Shown here: positions 50,576 through 64,000 of the stretch, one piece after another
Position numbering within the stretch: position 1 is the first letter of the stretch
How the letters are laid out: every line of letters begins with the position of its first letter
Assembly: GCF_037038585.1 (NCBI RefSeq)
Contig: NC_092525.1
Coordinates: forward strand, 18,084,867-18,148,866
From: Patagioenas fasciata
Taxonomy: Eukaryota; Chordata; Aves; Columbiformes; Columbidae
DNA: 64,000 bases
Direction of reading: 5' to 3'
Position numbers and translations under genes: made by a program
The notes under the pieces: generated by a model
What the model was told of the DNA's origin: nothing
What the model saw: the letters and a program-made list of their open reading frames with translations, nothing else
Databases searched by the model: none

Positions 50576-52387
50576 GAAATAATAGGATTGACTCTAATTC
50601 CAAGCTTGGATATTAAATCCTCACCAGGAGCTAAAGCCCAACAGCCGGTTTCTGAGCAGCTTAGGAGGCACATAAAAACTCAGCTTCTACTTTAGCATCT
50701 GCAAGAACCATCCAAAATTAGAGGGCAATTTCAACATTATACTACTGCACATGTACTGTCCAACCTGCTCAGAACATGCCAGTCAGTGCTGTTGTGCTCA
50801 CCAGCTGCCTGAGCCTCTGATTATTATTTTTTCCAGATGCTCCCCATGTGCAGAGGCCGTCTTGATGCCTTTGAACTATTAAACTTCCAGCTCAGGCTGT
50901 GGCTGTGGGCTGAATCTCTCCCTGTAGTGTTCAATTCACTGTCAACATCCATTATGCAAACTCGGGTAGACCAGCGCTCTCCTGACCATCATCACCACCT
51001 TAGACACAGCAGCAGGATGAAAGGGTTGATGAGCGCAAAGGACAGGAGATGGGACAACTGGAAAGAATGGGGGAGCATACGGGAAAAGTTCAGTTTTCAT
51101 TCGTCACAACTGCTGCCTGCTGACAACAGCTGTATTTCTGACTCGTGTTCAGCTTTTCCCTCCCCAGGAACAGCCCTGGCTGAGAGGTTGCCTTTGGAAA
51201 TAGTATTAACAGATGGATGCAGGCGGATCAGCCAGGGCTGGAAAAGTCACCAGGGCAACAGCAAAGGGAGGGCTGAGAAAAGGACCATGGAGGGGTGTTG
51301 GTGTAGAGCTAAACCATGTTATTATTAATAATGATAAGATTCTGCTGGACTCAGGCATTACAAATGATGCTCCATGTAATCACTATTGCAAGTGCATCAC
51401 TTGCCTGTCTCTGGGGAGGAAGGAAGAAAAGAAAAATGCGAGACTCCTGTCCATAGAAACCACCGGTGTTCTATTCCTGATACTCAGACTTCTATTGCAA
51501 GTCATTGTCTTCCAGTATTTCTGTGCTTGGAGGGAAGTGTACCCCCAGACTCCTGGTGAATATAATTGCAACATCTGCATACTCCATAATGGAGCTGTTT
51601 TTAATTCAGCTGCATCTCTCATGCTCTTTTAAGAAGACTTTTACTGACATACTTGCTCTTGCTAATTACTATGCAATGTCAATATAAAATCCTCATGCTG
51701 CTCCAAGCCCCATCCCACTGCTGGGCTGCAGGAGACTTTGTGCTGATAAAATAGCCCCAGAAATCTTTGGGAAGCTGAGGGCCGGGGGTTTGCTGTGCAG
51801 ACAGAGTGTGCCTGCAAGCACAACCACGTCTGCAAAGCTCTTTTCCAGGTATTTTGTTAATCCAAGACAAACCCAAAAGATTGAGTGGGTTTTAAACAGT
51901 ACCTTCAGATGTTTTCTAAAAACAAGCAGTGCTTCAAAATTAGCAGAGACTCCTGGACTGCAGCTAGCTGTCATCCTCAAAAACTGCTTAAATGTCTGGA
52001 AAGTGTCTTGCTGGGGAAGAGTCGAAAGACGAGAGAAAAATATTTCTCAGCCTAGTTAAATTCCACAGGGGGGTTATAAATAATTTTGGGCATCTTTGGG
52101 CTCACACAGAACTGATTGATAAAACTAATTGCTTATCTGGCTGTGACCAAGTACATTCTCTACATACGTTTTTTTTCCTATGAATGTTCAGAACTGACCT
52201 TTAAGATTTTAGGTTTTATTTCTTTGACCGAGAAAAATCAAGGTATAGAAGAGACTTGGCATATCTGCTCTTTGCAGTGGGTCAAAACACTCTGGTCATT
52301 TTTCACTGGGTTCTGTAAGATTCATTTATAAATACACATTAATGCAGAACTGCCCTTTCTCTTCTCAAACTCAACAACAAGAAGAAC

Positions 52388-52404
52388 AAAAAAAAAAAAA
52401 AAAA
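52388..52404. repeat. A17 homopolymer
   Basis: An uninterrupted A run in the intergenic flank. Others there are 33186-33201 (T16), 39179-39191 (T13) and 58811-58824 (A14). Confidence 0.9.
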
Positions 52405-54279
52405 CAAAACCTCAGTCTCTGTAGATGGTGGATAAATACTGATTAATTTTTACTTCCACTCCTCATGTCCATCACATTTGGAAGTTATTAACAGCTATGA
52501 GAGGAAAGGAGAATTATGAAGAGAAACTCATAGACCTCACTGCCAGTCTGTGCATTTGTTTCCTAACGATCAGCTTAATCCATGCGTTTCCAGCTCTGAT
52601 ATTTCTGACTATTTACATTCCTACAGCCTCCAAAATCAGTTCCTTGCCCTCTTGGGCACACATACTATAGCACCATTTCAGGTTGTAATTATACTAGTAA
52701 GAAGAGATGGCGGGGAAGCTGGTTAATGTAAGGGTCTGCTGGAGGGCAGAGTCCTGATTTCAAGCCATCCCGCTAAATTAAAGTTCGTGGGTTTTTGTTT
52801 GGAGCTCAACCCAAGATCCTTAAGCTTCAGAAAATGAACATGCCACTGTAATGTAAACTGATTTCCAAGCAAATTCCTCTGATACCAACGCTGGATACAC
52901 AATTGATCCCAATTTCTCTCCAAGTAAGTTGTGCCTTTCAAGAGCCGGAGCTCCCAGCTGTGCTCGGTGGTGGGTGTCACCCTGCGCAGCAGCCCAGAAA
53001 CACACAAGCACCTTCTGCTTCACATCCAGCCTCTCCTGCTCTGATATAGTCACAAAATCCTGCCAGCAGATGTTATTGTGAACAACAGCTCTCGCTGCCC
53101 TGCTCTGTACCTGTTGCTGCTCCTCAGCTTGGAACCAAAAGTCTATTTTCCCCTTCCTGGGATGCACGTAGTATATTCAGAAATTCTTGTGCTGCTGGAG
53201 ATGAGGATGCACAGATTTTGTTTCCAAATATTAGCCAGATGAAACATGTGACTGGTTCCAGGCTGATTGATTAGAGACATGTGATGTAAGGAAGGAAGCA
53301 GTGCTACTGATGGTGAGGCGTTAGGGAGGGCTTGGTAGATGACTCGCAGGGGAAAAGCCTTCATTGTATTTCAGAGTGTGACTGAACACATGATAGATTT
53401 AATATATGATTATTACAAATTAAGCATAAATTGAAACCCAGACAGTTTCCTGTTCATGGAGGCGGAGATGGAATATTAAGTACTTCATACAATTATGAGG
53501 AATTGTTTCCATTTGACATAAATCATTCTCCAGTCTCCATTATCTGCCTGTAAAAAGCACAAATGTCCTGGCTTCACCATATAAATAACTTCCTTTAAAA
53601 TTATTCTTGCTGGATCTAAGAGTGATGGCCTAATCCTGTTATGAGATTTTAATGCCAAATTACATATGCAGACTGGATGATACTATTTAAACTACTTTAC
53701 AGATGAAGAGCATAATCATGCTTTTTCATGTCATACATTTTTTTCCAATTACTGCCTAATATCACCTACATAGACAAGACTGTCAGTAGCAGACAATGCC
53801 GTCAGTAACATGCGTACAATGCTTGAGCACCTGTAGTATCAAACTTCCCTCAGATATACCAGATTATCTTCTGATATCTATGCACATATGGAATATGATC
53901 TAAGTAGTGAGTAGGATGAGAGAGACACGACCCTGACTAGTGGATCAGCTGCAAAAATGGCTGGTGGGCTACACTGAGGCAAACTGATGCTACAACCAAC
54001 AGGGATATTTCCCTCTGACCCTTATAATTACATTTCAGCCTATAGAAGCAGACCTCAAAGCAAAGGTCTCCTGTGAAGATGTGCCGAACAGAAAAACACA
54101 AGGGTGCTCAGCAGCAGAGAAAAGATGTGATTTGCAGTCAGGGAGATGTTCCTTGGAGAACAGTATTTCCAGGCTGAGGAACAAAGATGATGGCATCAGG
54201 GCAGACTAACTGAAGAGATGTCTCACCTGCCCTCTCCACACAGGGGACACGTTGCTGCGGAAAGCTAAAGCTCAGTCCA

Positions 54280-54645
54280 CCTCTAACCCATGCCCCTAAG
54301 AGCTTCATCTCTGCATCTTTTAAACCCCTCCAGGATGGTGACTCCACCACTGCCCTTGGCAGCCTATTCCAATGCCTGACAGCCCTTTCTGGGAATAAAT
54401 TTTTCCTAATATTCAATTTAAACCTCTCCTGGTGCAACTTGAGGCCGTTTCCTCTGGTCCTGGCGCTTGTTCCTTGGGAGCAGAGCCCGACCCCCCCCGG
54501 CTCCAAGCTTCTTTCAGGCAGTTTAGAGATCAGAAGGTCTCCCCTCAGCTCCTGTTCTCCAGGCTGAACCCCCTAGGTCCCTCAGCCGCTCCCATCACAC
54601 TTGTGCTCCAGCCTCTTCCCCAGCTCCGTTGCTGTCATAGGGTTT
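54280..54645 (-). mobile_element. CR1 LINE fragment lacking its extreme 3' tail
   Basis: Antisense CR1 sequence runs from about CCATGCCCCTAAGAGC through CTCCACCACTGCCC and AACTTGAGGCCGTTTCCTCT to CCCCAGCTCCGTTGCTG. The minus strand reads [20 protein letters not shown] and [18 protein letters not shown]. The ATTCTATGA-type terminus is missing, so this copy has lost its 3' end by deletion or decay. Confidence 0.9.
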
Positions 54646-57600
54646 GTATTTGGTCCAACCTTTCTGATGGAGCCAGGACAATCTGCTGACAGGGTGTGAG
54701 TTATTTATGAAGAGTATCTGGACCACTTACGCAGGAGGTGTGTGATATACAGGTGTGATCGGCTTGGGAGCTACTGGCATGTTAAGAAATACAGAAGCAA
54801 GCTTGTATTCATCAGTTAACCTTCATTATCTAATTTTTGGAAGGACAGAGCATTCAAAAATAAAACGCAAGATGAAGTTTTGCAGTTAATACTGATCTCT
54901 AATACTGATTTTGCTGCTGTTATAACCATGCTATTTGTGTATTTCAAGCAGAATGTGCACAGTAGCCCTGAAGTAACAGAGTGTCTTCATTAAGGCATGT
55001 TTGTCTATATTTCTTTTGGAAAAGCAAAATTACTCTTCAGTTTTCTGTCATAGAGAGATATTCAGGAAACGCAAGGAATCTGAGCTAGAAACTTTTAAAA
55101 AAACGATAATGAAAGTTTGAATAGCTGCTTTTAGTTAAATCCTAGAAACAGTATGATAAAACTGATAGACCTGACTCAGTCTAACTACCTAATGTACCTT
55201 TAATAGAATGTCTTTGCTGTTATTATTATTATTTTTGCTATTTGATATTATTTTTGTCATATTCAAATTTTTATCAAAACAAACTTTGATTTGCAAGTGA
55301 CAGAAACCTAAAGAAGTCGGTTTGCTCATAGATGTAGCTAATTATACAGTGTACTAACAAAAACATTTACAGATGATCCACTTAACTATCAGAATTGATA
55401 ATGATGGGGGGGTTTAATCCATAATTTAAACCAAAACATATCTATATAGCCTTTTAATAAATTTTTATTTCTCTATATGTAGCTTTGTAATTAGTCTGAC
55501 TAGTTGGTTTAAACCTATTTCTAAATAGCGTTAGCTAGTGCAAGATGAATGGGAATTTCTCAGCTCCCTGGCTTTCCATGCATTTTGCTGAGTGACAATA
55601 CAAAGATTCCATCTCAGTTTTCACAGTAGATCATAAATCTCTTAACCAAATATGAAATGCTTTGAGATCTCTGAATTGAAAGGTATAGCTAGATAAATCT
55701 AGGGGATCTTTGAAATGACAGGCGATAGACCATGACAAAGGGTTTCCTTTTCAAGGCTTTGTGTCCCAGACAGATGGAAACCAGTGGAAATTCTTCTTCT
55801 GATTGCTCTGCAAATTCCTGTTTCAGGAGAGAGGAGGAGAGGACTACTGGCAACACGAGGTTTTAATCAAAAGACTAAGGCGGCCACGGCAAACTTGATC
55901 AAAACACAGTAGATATTGAAGCCAGACTTCAGCAATGCACACAGGAGGCTTCAGGTTTGTGCCACCACCTCCGGCAGAATTGCTCCCAGTTTCTGCTGAT
56001 GCAAAGGTGGTTTGGGCATTAAAAAGCTAGTGGTTTTAAAGTTTATTGTCCTCTGGCTGGTTTAAATTGTAAGAATTGCTCTGATGGGTCTGGCAAGCAG
56101 TACATCGAGGTTTGAGGTTTACAGAGGCGTGTTCCAGCTCTGGCATGTCCTCACAAATGAATGTTTTGCTTGCCTGAACGTAGATCGTGTTTGTGAAGGA
56201 AGCCCAGACATGGCAGGCACAGGGAGTCTGGCCAGAGGCCATTTCCAGGCTGGTATGGAGGGAGAGCTCTTCTCCACTAAAACCATTAATTTCCCTTCAA
56301 TTCCCCCAAAAACATACAGTAAAATTCAGTTAATGAGTCGCTGCAGCAGTAAAAGATTATTTTAGCAGAGGCAGATGCGCCCAGTGGCGTCGTGATATGA
56401 ATACTTTGGCTTTGAAGGGATGTCCCACAGCCGCAGTGCAATCTGGACCAGAAAAATCCACATAATGACTTGTTTCCTTTCCCTCTTGCAGTTCTCACAA
56501 GCTCTTACCAAATCCAGCCGGCAACTCAAGGAGCATATTTCTGGTAGCAATGCAGATAATGTTCTTTTGCTGTCTACTTTTCAGAAAACAAACTGGAAGG
56601 CATCTCACCCTCTAAACTCATCTGACAATCAGGCTTTCATCCAATGGTTTCAAAACTTCTTCCTTCTTCTTCCCTCTAATTGAATCATAGACATACTAGT
56701 TTAACAGGTTTAAAAATCACGCTCCAGGTCCTTCAGTCTTGGTTTAGGCTTCACATCAGTGAACATTTCCAATGCATCATAAAAATAAGTGCAATTTCAA
56801 GTCACTGTGCTCATTCCAAGGCAAAGGAGGAGAAGCCATTTACACCAATGCCCTTTGAATGCATCACAGAGGTACAGAAAACACTTGAAGCAAAGTGACC
56901 CAAATCAGTATATTAAAACTTTGTACTGACAAGCCTGTCTTCATCACTGAAGGAACAAAAGGTACAGAATGAAATTATGTGTGGCTTAATATATTCTTTA
57001 AAATGTTAACAAAGTGCTCTATGCTGTTGACGGTTTTTCATGAAACCTTTTTGTGTGTGTGAGAGAGCTGGATCTGCATCCTGACAGAGAAGCCTACTGC
57101 TCTGATTTCGCATCTCCCTCCAGCTTTTTTCAGTCATTTCTGTCACTTGTATATCCTTCTCCATACAGTCTCTTTCTCAAGGGGCAGTTGGGAGAATCAC
57201 CTTCCTACTATTGCCTTCACACCGGTTCTGTCCTCACCCAACCCTGCACTGACCCTTCAGTTCACTGTAGGGCCAAGAAACTTGCTCTCAGAAGAAAAGC
57301 AGTCTGAGTTTGATAGTGAATTTTTTGTTCTGCTGATATGATTCATTTTCTGCTAATATAATGACCTCTGAGGTCAGATAAGCATCTGTGTCATTACAAG
57401 AAAAGGGAGAAGAGCAAGCAGCCTGCTCAGAGGAGAACAGACCCAGTCCCTGTGATGGCACCGGCCACCAAGCCAGCCCAGCTGAGCCAGCACAATGTAC
57501 CCTCACCAACGCACAAGGAGGAGCAAGGAAACACCTTCATCTCCAGCCAGAAACACAACCACAGATTGATACAGAGCAAACGACAGTCCAAACGGCAGCT

Positions 57601-60600
57601 GTGACATACTGACATGAGAAAAAATTGCATATATGTGAAAGATACCATGAAGTCTCAGCAATCACCCAAGGCAGAAAGGATAGGTTTTATTCGAAAACAA
57701 TGAGCACCGATGGACCGAGTTCCTCTCACAACTTAAAAACAAGGCAGGGAAGGGGTGGAGAATTGCAAACAGGAGAAATCCATCCTCAGGCTTTTGCACG
57801 CTGACTTGCATATTTTAAATGTCTCTGATCTGCTGGAGGTATAACGAAATCTAGACCACATATTTCCCTTCTCTAGGTAAGTTTTTCTCTTGCATGATTT
57901 GAAATCATGTGACATGCAGAGGATGAGATTCAACATCATCTTTTTTTACCCCCAGGACTGACTTTTTTACATTTACATATATGGAAGACAAGACAAGGAA
58001 CAAATAGTCAAATATTTAAATGTCAGCAAAATGTGGACTAGCTAGCTAGTTTAGTTTCTTTCTCTGCAGTGATCAAATTGGAAGAGTGGGGAAAAAAAGA
58101 AACAACCAACCAAACAAAAAAACCACCAAACCACGAGCAATGTTATACAGCAAACCATGCAGGCAGCTCCAGACACGTACGCAGAGCTTTACCATTGCAG
58201 GATGGGGCACTTCCCTCCTGCAGTTCTCATCACCCAACAGACACCATAAACATGGCATGAAGAACAGAGTGAGGAAAGAGTAAGAAACATAAAGAGGTGT
58301 GGGAAAATGAATATCAAGGAAAAGCAACTATTGTTGAAAGAATTGGCTGTCAGATAAAGTTTCAAAGGGAAAAGAAAGCTTGGTGGAGGAAAGACTAAGC
58401 CAGGCTAGAACCTGTCTTGACAAGGGAATATTGCACAGCTTACACACAAGAATTGCAGTGAATTGCTCTCTTCTCAGCTGAACTCATACACTCAAACCTT
58501 CAATCCCCTCCTCTCCTTCCTCTGTTATAAACCAGGCACCTGAAAGATGATTCCAGGAAAACAGAGTCTCCTTTTTGTGACCAAATACCTTCTTATTCAG
58601 AAAGAGAGAGAAGTCCTTGGCGGAGATTTAGGATATTTCCTCCATTTTGTGGCTGAGTCTGTAGCTGTTTGGTCGGGATTTTTTGTAAAGACTCTTTAAT
58701 GATCCTGTAACATCTGCCTGCAAACACTTAGTGTATACAATGTACTTTGAAATAGCAGCTTGCCCTAATAGTTCCACCAAACACAGAGAAGACCATAAGG
58801 CTTCCAGAACAAAAAAAAAAAAAACAACAACAAAAAAAGAACCAAACACACTTTGAATCCAAGCAAGGTGTTTCATATGAGGAACAAGAGTTTAAACATG
58901 GACTTGGATAACATCCTTCTCCATCCCACAGAAAGGTAGACTCAAACCTATATGATGCCTCTTAAGAAAACAGCAACCACATAAAGCAGCCATAATTGAT
59001 TAGACCAACCATTAAAATTAAATTAGTCTCCCTAAAATATGGACAAAAGCATTTGGGCTTCTGGGAGCAGAGTTTGCTACCCGCCTGCCAGGCGGGTGTC
59101 ATCACACCCCACCCCCGAGCTGAGCAAACCTTCTTCGCTTCCTCAAGCCTTTACTCAAAATCCAATCAATTGCCATTAACACAATATTGTCCTACTGAAG
59201 CACTGGGCCCACAGAATTGCAGTAAACCTTTGCAGATGTAAGGATGCTGAGGACATTTTATCAGATCCTACCTTTCAATCAGGTGTGGGCAGATCCTATC
59301 AGTTGGTTCCCACATGGGAAAGAGAGCAACCGACTGCCCCCATGGCCACTGAAAATAGTCAGGCAGATCTCCAGATCCTTGGAGTAAATGGCTGAACTGA
59401 GATTTGAGCTTAATAAAACAACTTCTAAAATCTAAAGCACTTCTGACCAGCTCTGCTCTCCCTCCACAGCTCCATGTCAGCTCTTCCTTCAGCCCTTGCA
59501 GCTGCTGCAGGCAGCCATCCTCCCCTCAGGAGAAGTTAATTATTTAACAACAGCCTTGCCAGACTTCACCTGAGCTCTTATTTTGCCTGCAGCTCTCCCT
59601 CCTGCTCCGTGGTAGCCTGCTCCTTGCTGTGGTGCTCTAGAAAAAGCAGCTGGGCTTCATTACTTCTTAAAGCGGCACAGAAATGTCTCATCTACATGTC
59701 TTCCCTCTTCTCCAAGCTGGGTGGTTTTTTTTTTCTTCAGCCTCTTGCTTTAACCCTGCCTCCGATAACAGCAATTACAGCCATGGAGGTGGCTACAGAT
59801 CACCTGGATCAAGAGCCCCAAGAGCACAAATGACTTGGAATCAAATGCAGGAAATTAAGAGCTTCTCCTTCCTGGTGGGAACTGGCAAGGGTGTGATGAG
59901 GGAGCATCCTGGTGCTGCCAGGTACAGGGGCTCAGGGGTAACAAGCCAGGGGCTACCTGCCAAATTCTGCTGTGGGTGGGCAAGAAGGGCAGGACACCCC
60001 ACCTTGTGAGCCCAGATTGCTCTAGTGTTCACCCTGCAGGACACTTCGTCTCCCTGCCATGCGGTAATGATGTGGAGGGTGGCTAAAGAGACCCTCTCCA
60101 TTTCCAGCTCTCAATGTACATCTGGGCACAATCTGGCTCTAATTTAACTCAATCAGACTTCAGCTGCTGATTTCAAAAAGAAAAGGTCTGTGCTTTGTTA
60201 TTTACTTTTGAGCATTAGAAGATATTCTGTTCTCCTTAAGAGACAGAGGTGCATCTTTTGAAATAGAAGGCCAGAACTGGCACTGCTCCATCCAGCTAAT
60301 GCAAATACATCCATTTACACCAATTAGGATCCGGTTACTGCAATACTATACATCAATGCATTTTAAAAATAACATGCCAGTAGGTAGAGAGTAGGTTTGC
60401 ATGTGTTAGTATCATTGCACAGCAAAGGAGTCAGAGAGGTTTAAATATTTAATTGCTCCCTTTTTTTAGCCTTATACAGGAAGGGGATGGTTACCGTGAG
60501 ACTGAGGTTTTCTTCTTTAATAGATTAAGCTGACACAGTAAATCAAAAACACATACATCAACTCACTTTTAAAATTTAACTGGTTCATTTGATTATTTCA

Positions 60601-63180
60601 AGAGTCTATGGATGAAATGCCTAATAAAACCAAGTTGTATCGTGAGCACTAGCGGAACTAACAGAGGGTTTCTAACAGGTCTGTGTCTATGGCCCCATCT
60701 TTCCACCCCCTGCATCACCCCGAGCTCTCTTCCCATCATCTTCTGCAACACTACCAGTTCCCTTCCTGCAGCCTTTCAGCCTCATCGGCTTCATTTCTGC
60801 AGCTAAATTAACAGATAAGGAGAGGGAAGATTTAATGAGTGTTAGCAGGTCAAGCCAGAGAAGTTTAAGTGTGGATAGCAACACAGAACTCTCAAGTTGT
60901 AATTTTCATCCATAGCTTTTACAGACTTCTGTGGTGTCAAAGTGATTATGTCCCTTCTTATGCTTGGGAAAAACGCAGTACAGAAAAGCAGGGCACACTG
61001 CATGATACTCCTGGTCTCTAGTAGAAGGAAAATTCAGAGTTTTCATCTTGCCAACCTAAACTTCAGCCTCCAAAACATTTATTTACATAGAAGTGAATAC
61101 TTTCTTCTGCGTTTTCTCCACCCATCTTACTCCTTGATGGTTAGGTAGTGTTAACTACTATCAGGAGGTTTTATATCAAGAGCTTTGGATTATATGATTT
61201 TTATTTCTTTGCTGTCTGTAAAGGCAGCTCAGTGCTGATGCTGGGAGGGCCAACAGACCCTCCCAGGAGGCAGAACACAAGCAGAATATGATGAAAAAAG
61301 ACACAGAGCCAGTGAGGGATGGAGTAGATTTGCAACTAACAGCCCTAATAGACCCTAATGGTTTAGTGCTGGTTGATACTGCTCCATTTATCTGTATTTT
61401 TCTACTAACTGGAGTATGGCAACTCCTTAACATTGTAACAGAAAACTGGCTGCATTCACTGAATTTCATGCAGATCTACTAACAATTTGGACTACCTTAT
61501 ATTGCATTGTTCGGCAAATAAATAAGTTGTATTTGAATTTTCCTTCCCCTTTTTTTCCCCTGCAAGCAAAAAATACTATCTCCTATCGTAACATTCAATT
61601 TTAAATGCTTTCAAACTACATGTGAGGCTCTGTCATGAACACTGATCCCCGTGCTGGTAGCAGTCAGCTGCAACTCCACACAGAACTTGGTTTTGACTGC
61701 TAGACACACACTCTTTAGAGAAAGACATCTGCCAAACTGGTCTCATGTTGCCAGGAACTTCTTTGTTTTATATTTAGGGTCACAGCCTGGCAGCTATTAT
61801 ATTCCAAATAATGTTTTATGCAAAAACTTCAAATAATTCCCTTCCTCTGAGATGTTCCTTTGTGTTTTACACTGATCCAGTTTGGGGTGTGATATCATCT
61901 CTGGTGTTGGAAGCAGCAGTGCTGGTGGATGCTGTATCCATCCCTGCAGGATTTGGGAAATGGTTTCTCTTTCTTCAGTGACTGTAAGTTAATTTACCTC
62001 TTCTGGCTCCAGCTTTGGAGAATACGCTTTTTCTCATAGAGTGTGCAATGTTTTGCTATGTATTCTCATTGGAAATTGCAGCTTTCACTTTAGTTTGAGA
62101 CTCGCAAGAATTAGGAGAGTTTTACTTAAAATCCATTTAGAATGGTAGGCAAGGACAAAACCATGCTGGATTGAGCACAGCACAAAGAATACCTGCCTTG
62201 AGGAGATGCTTTTGCTTGTCTTAACTCCTGCATTTTTCTTTTTATTTCACCAATCATTCACCCATGGCTATTATGTCAGCTTGGCTGCTTCTTACATACA
62301 TACGTTGGTGTAATTCCCAGTATGAATGGATGACTGGCTGAGGAGGAGATCTGGGTGTTGTCTCTGGAGCTTGACCTTTCTTTCCCACTGTATGAGCCTT
62401 CCTCTCCTGCCGACAGCTGATCAGACAGTGGTGTGGAATGTGCTATTTAATTTCTCTGCAATGAATCCACCAGCTCTGCTCTGTCATTGCAATTAGTCAT
62501 CCCTTCTCAGCGCATTATATTCCTCACATATCACATCTCGCCAAGTCCTTCCTATAGTGTGAGGAGCAAAGCTTGTTCGCAAACATCCTGAAAGAGAAGC
62601 ATCCAGAGGAAGGCACTGCCAGGCACACTGTTTGGGCAGAAGCACCAAAACCAGGCAATTTGATCTAACATTAACCTACAGTTGAAAATTAAGAATATGG
62701 TGGTGTATTTAAATGTAGGACTTTGTCTCTAGAGGCAAAGATAAAATCTTCCTCCACCTGCTCCGAGCTGGGCACAAGGTATGACTTGTCAACAAGTAGA
62801 AACAGTGCTCAGCTGGGAGAGAGGCTCTTGCACCTTGTTCCAGTCCCAGAGAAAGCTATGGTGTAAGCACAAACTGGTTTCACATTAGTATATCTGCAGC
62901 TACGCCGTACCGTGCAGGTTGGAGCTATGCTGCGTAACACTGAACTAAAGGTAAGCACAATTCAAATCAAAGCAGACACAAAAATGAAGAATCTAGCAGT
63001 TTTCTCCTTCAAAGGCTGCCATAATATGTGCACTTTGGGGTGTTTGCTCCCCTTCTTGCTTGTATTTCCAGGACAGTTTGATTTTTTGATCCTTAACAAC
63101 ATATTCAGTGCTACTAGATTATTTAATCTACATCTACACTAAACTTCAATATCTACTCATTTGATGACTAAAAGCAGGAA
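54646..63180. other. Intergenic flank
   Basis: AT-rich unique DNA with short chance frames only. No repeat family, RNA gene or exon is recognised. Confidence 0.55.
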
Positions 63181-63480
63181 AATTGGCATCTGTTAGTTGT
63201 GGGAATGTAGATTACGATTCATCGCAGAGTTTTAGCTCAGAAAATGACAAGGGTAATAGTTATCACAAACCACCAGGCACAGTAATGACAGACAGCTGTT
63301 GCAGTAATAAGAGACCAATCAATAATTCATTTTATATTCCTTGTGCAATTAATCACGATAAATTAATGTGGCTTTAATGTGGCACTAACATGCATTTCCT
63401 GGGCTCTCGATGTAATTTAACAATTGATGTGCCATCATTTTAAATTGCAGCTGTCCTTGCTCTGCAGACACACGGAAACC
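63181..63480. promoter_or_regulatory. Candidate distal enhancer / conserved non-coding element
   Basis: This is the densest cluster of developmental transcription-factor motifs in the window: TGACAG (MEIS/TGIF type, 63286-63291) next to CAGCTG (E-box, 63293-63298), CAATCAATAATTCATTT, CAATTAATCA (63346-63355), AATTAATG (63361-63368) and CAATTGATG (63421-63429). There is no low-complexity sequence or repeat. It is about 36 kb upstream of CACHD1, so its target gene is unknown. Confidence 0.35.
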
Positions 63481-64000
63481 ATCAGAGCTGCAACATCCAA
63501 CAGGGATGGGATAATAGTTGGAAAGCTTTCAAAGACTGGGGCTGTGGGAGGCTCATCTGCCCATCTATGAGTGGTTTGTTTTGTCCCCCACCCTCTCCCC
63601 AGCTTACTTAGGACTATTATTGTTCTCAGAGCAGAACACAATTTTGCCTGCATCCAAGGGAGGCCAATCATGTATTTGCCAATACAAGTACCTTTTCATT
63701 AACCACAAGAAGTGTGTTCATTCAGGTTGTTTAAACCACTGTGCTCAAATACACCGAAGAAGCAACATTAGCTATATCCAGGAGATGATTAAATACAAAA
63801 GCTGGAGGAGTTATAAAGTTGTTCTTAACTCACCCATCCCAATAAAAGGCTATGTTTTTTTGCTAACAGCAAGCACTGCAAAGGAAAGCTCTTCTGCATT
63901 CCTGTATTTGCAGCTGCTAAACTGGTCAGATTAAAAGGTTCCAAGCTGCCTCTTGTAGAAGGGACACACCTCTGGAAGGTATTTTGGAGGGGGCTAGAAA

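Larger units (their letters stand above)
48239..54279. other. Intergenic flank
   Basis: No gene recognised. A GC-richer patch at about 52900-53130 carries a 115-codon minus frame without a known domain. TA-rich DNA and an (AAAT)5 repeat occupy about 50330-50580. Confidence 0.55.

Noticed and set aside
54138..54506. 122-codon minus frame with convincing protein texture
   Set aside because: Its core residues belong to the CR1 ORF2 C-terminus; annotated as a repeat instead of a gene.
1..64000. CRISPR arrays, tRNA or rRNA genes, bacterial operons, intact endogenous retrovirus
   Set aside because: No regularly spaced repeats, cloverleaf or rRNA sequence, and no gag/pol/env-like frames were seen.

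Overview
This is vertebrate nuclear DNA, almost certainly from a bird. It is AT-rich and mostly non-coding, with one sharp CpG island. Its only abundant interspersed repeat is the CR1 LINE, whose 3' tails (ending in the ATTCTATGA-type octamer) are hallmarks of avian and other sauropsid genomes. There are no bacterial-style operons, dense ORFs or CRISPR arrays. I cannot name the species.

The one protein-coding feature I can support is the first coding exon of CACHD1 (VWFA and cache domain-containing protein 1), on the minus strand at 26527-26745. It encodes a signal peptide and the start of the ectodomain, and ends in a phase-0 GT splice donor. The start is fixed by an in-frame stop 97 nt upstream of the ATG and a strong Kozak context. 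The exon sits inside a CpG-island promoter (about 26020-27190). Everything from 26526 down to base 1 is the 5' part of CACHD1 intron 1, at least 26.5 kb long with no second exon in view. It carries two CR1 copies, two intronic CpG-rich patches (about 9361-9660 and 13921-14240), an octamer-bearing stretch (25080-25420), a short perfect hairpin and ordinary A/T tracts.

From about 27200 to 64000 lies the upstream intergenic flank of CACHD1. I see no exon there. It holds a 0.93-kb 5'-truncated CR1 that retains a decayed piece of reverse transcriptase, four smaller CR1 fragments, a 23-bp minisatellite (35196-35287), microsatellites, a putative G-quadruplex, and several unique-looking, motif-dense stretches that may be conserved regulatory elements (32518-32690, 36750-36960, 63181-63480).

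No novel multi-gene system is visible. The points most worth checking are regulatory: the promoter architecture of CACHD1, the intronic CpG patches, and the candidate enhancers. All regulatory calls rest on base composition and motifs only, because conservation could not be tested.
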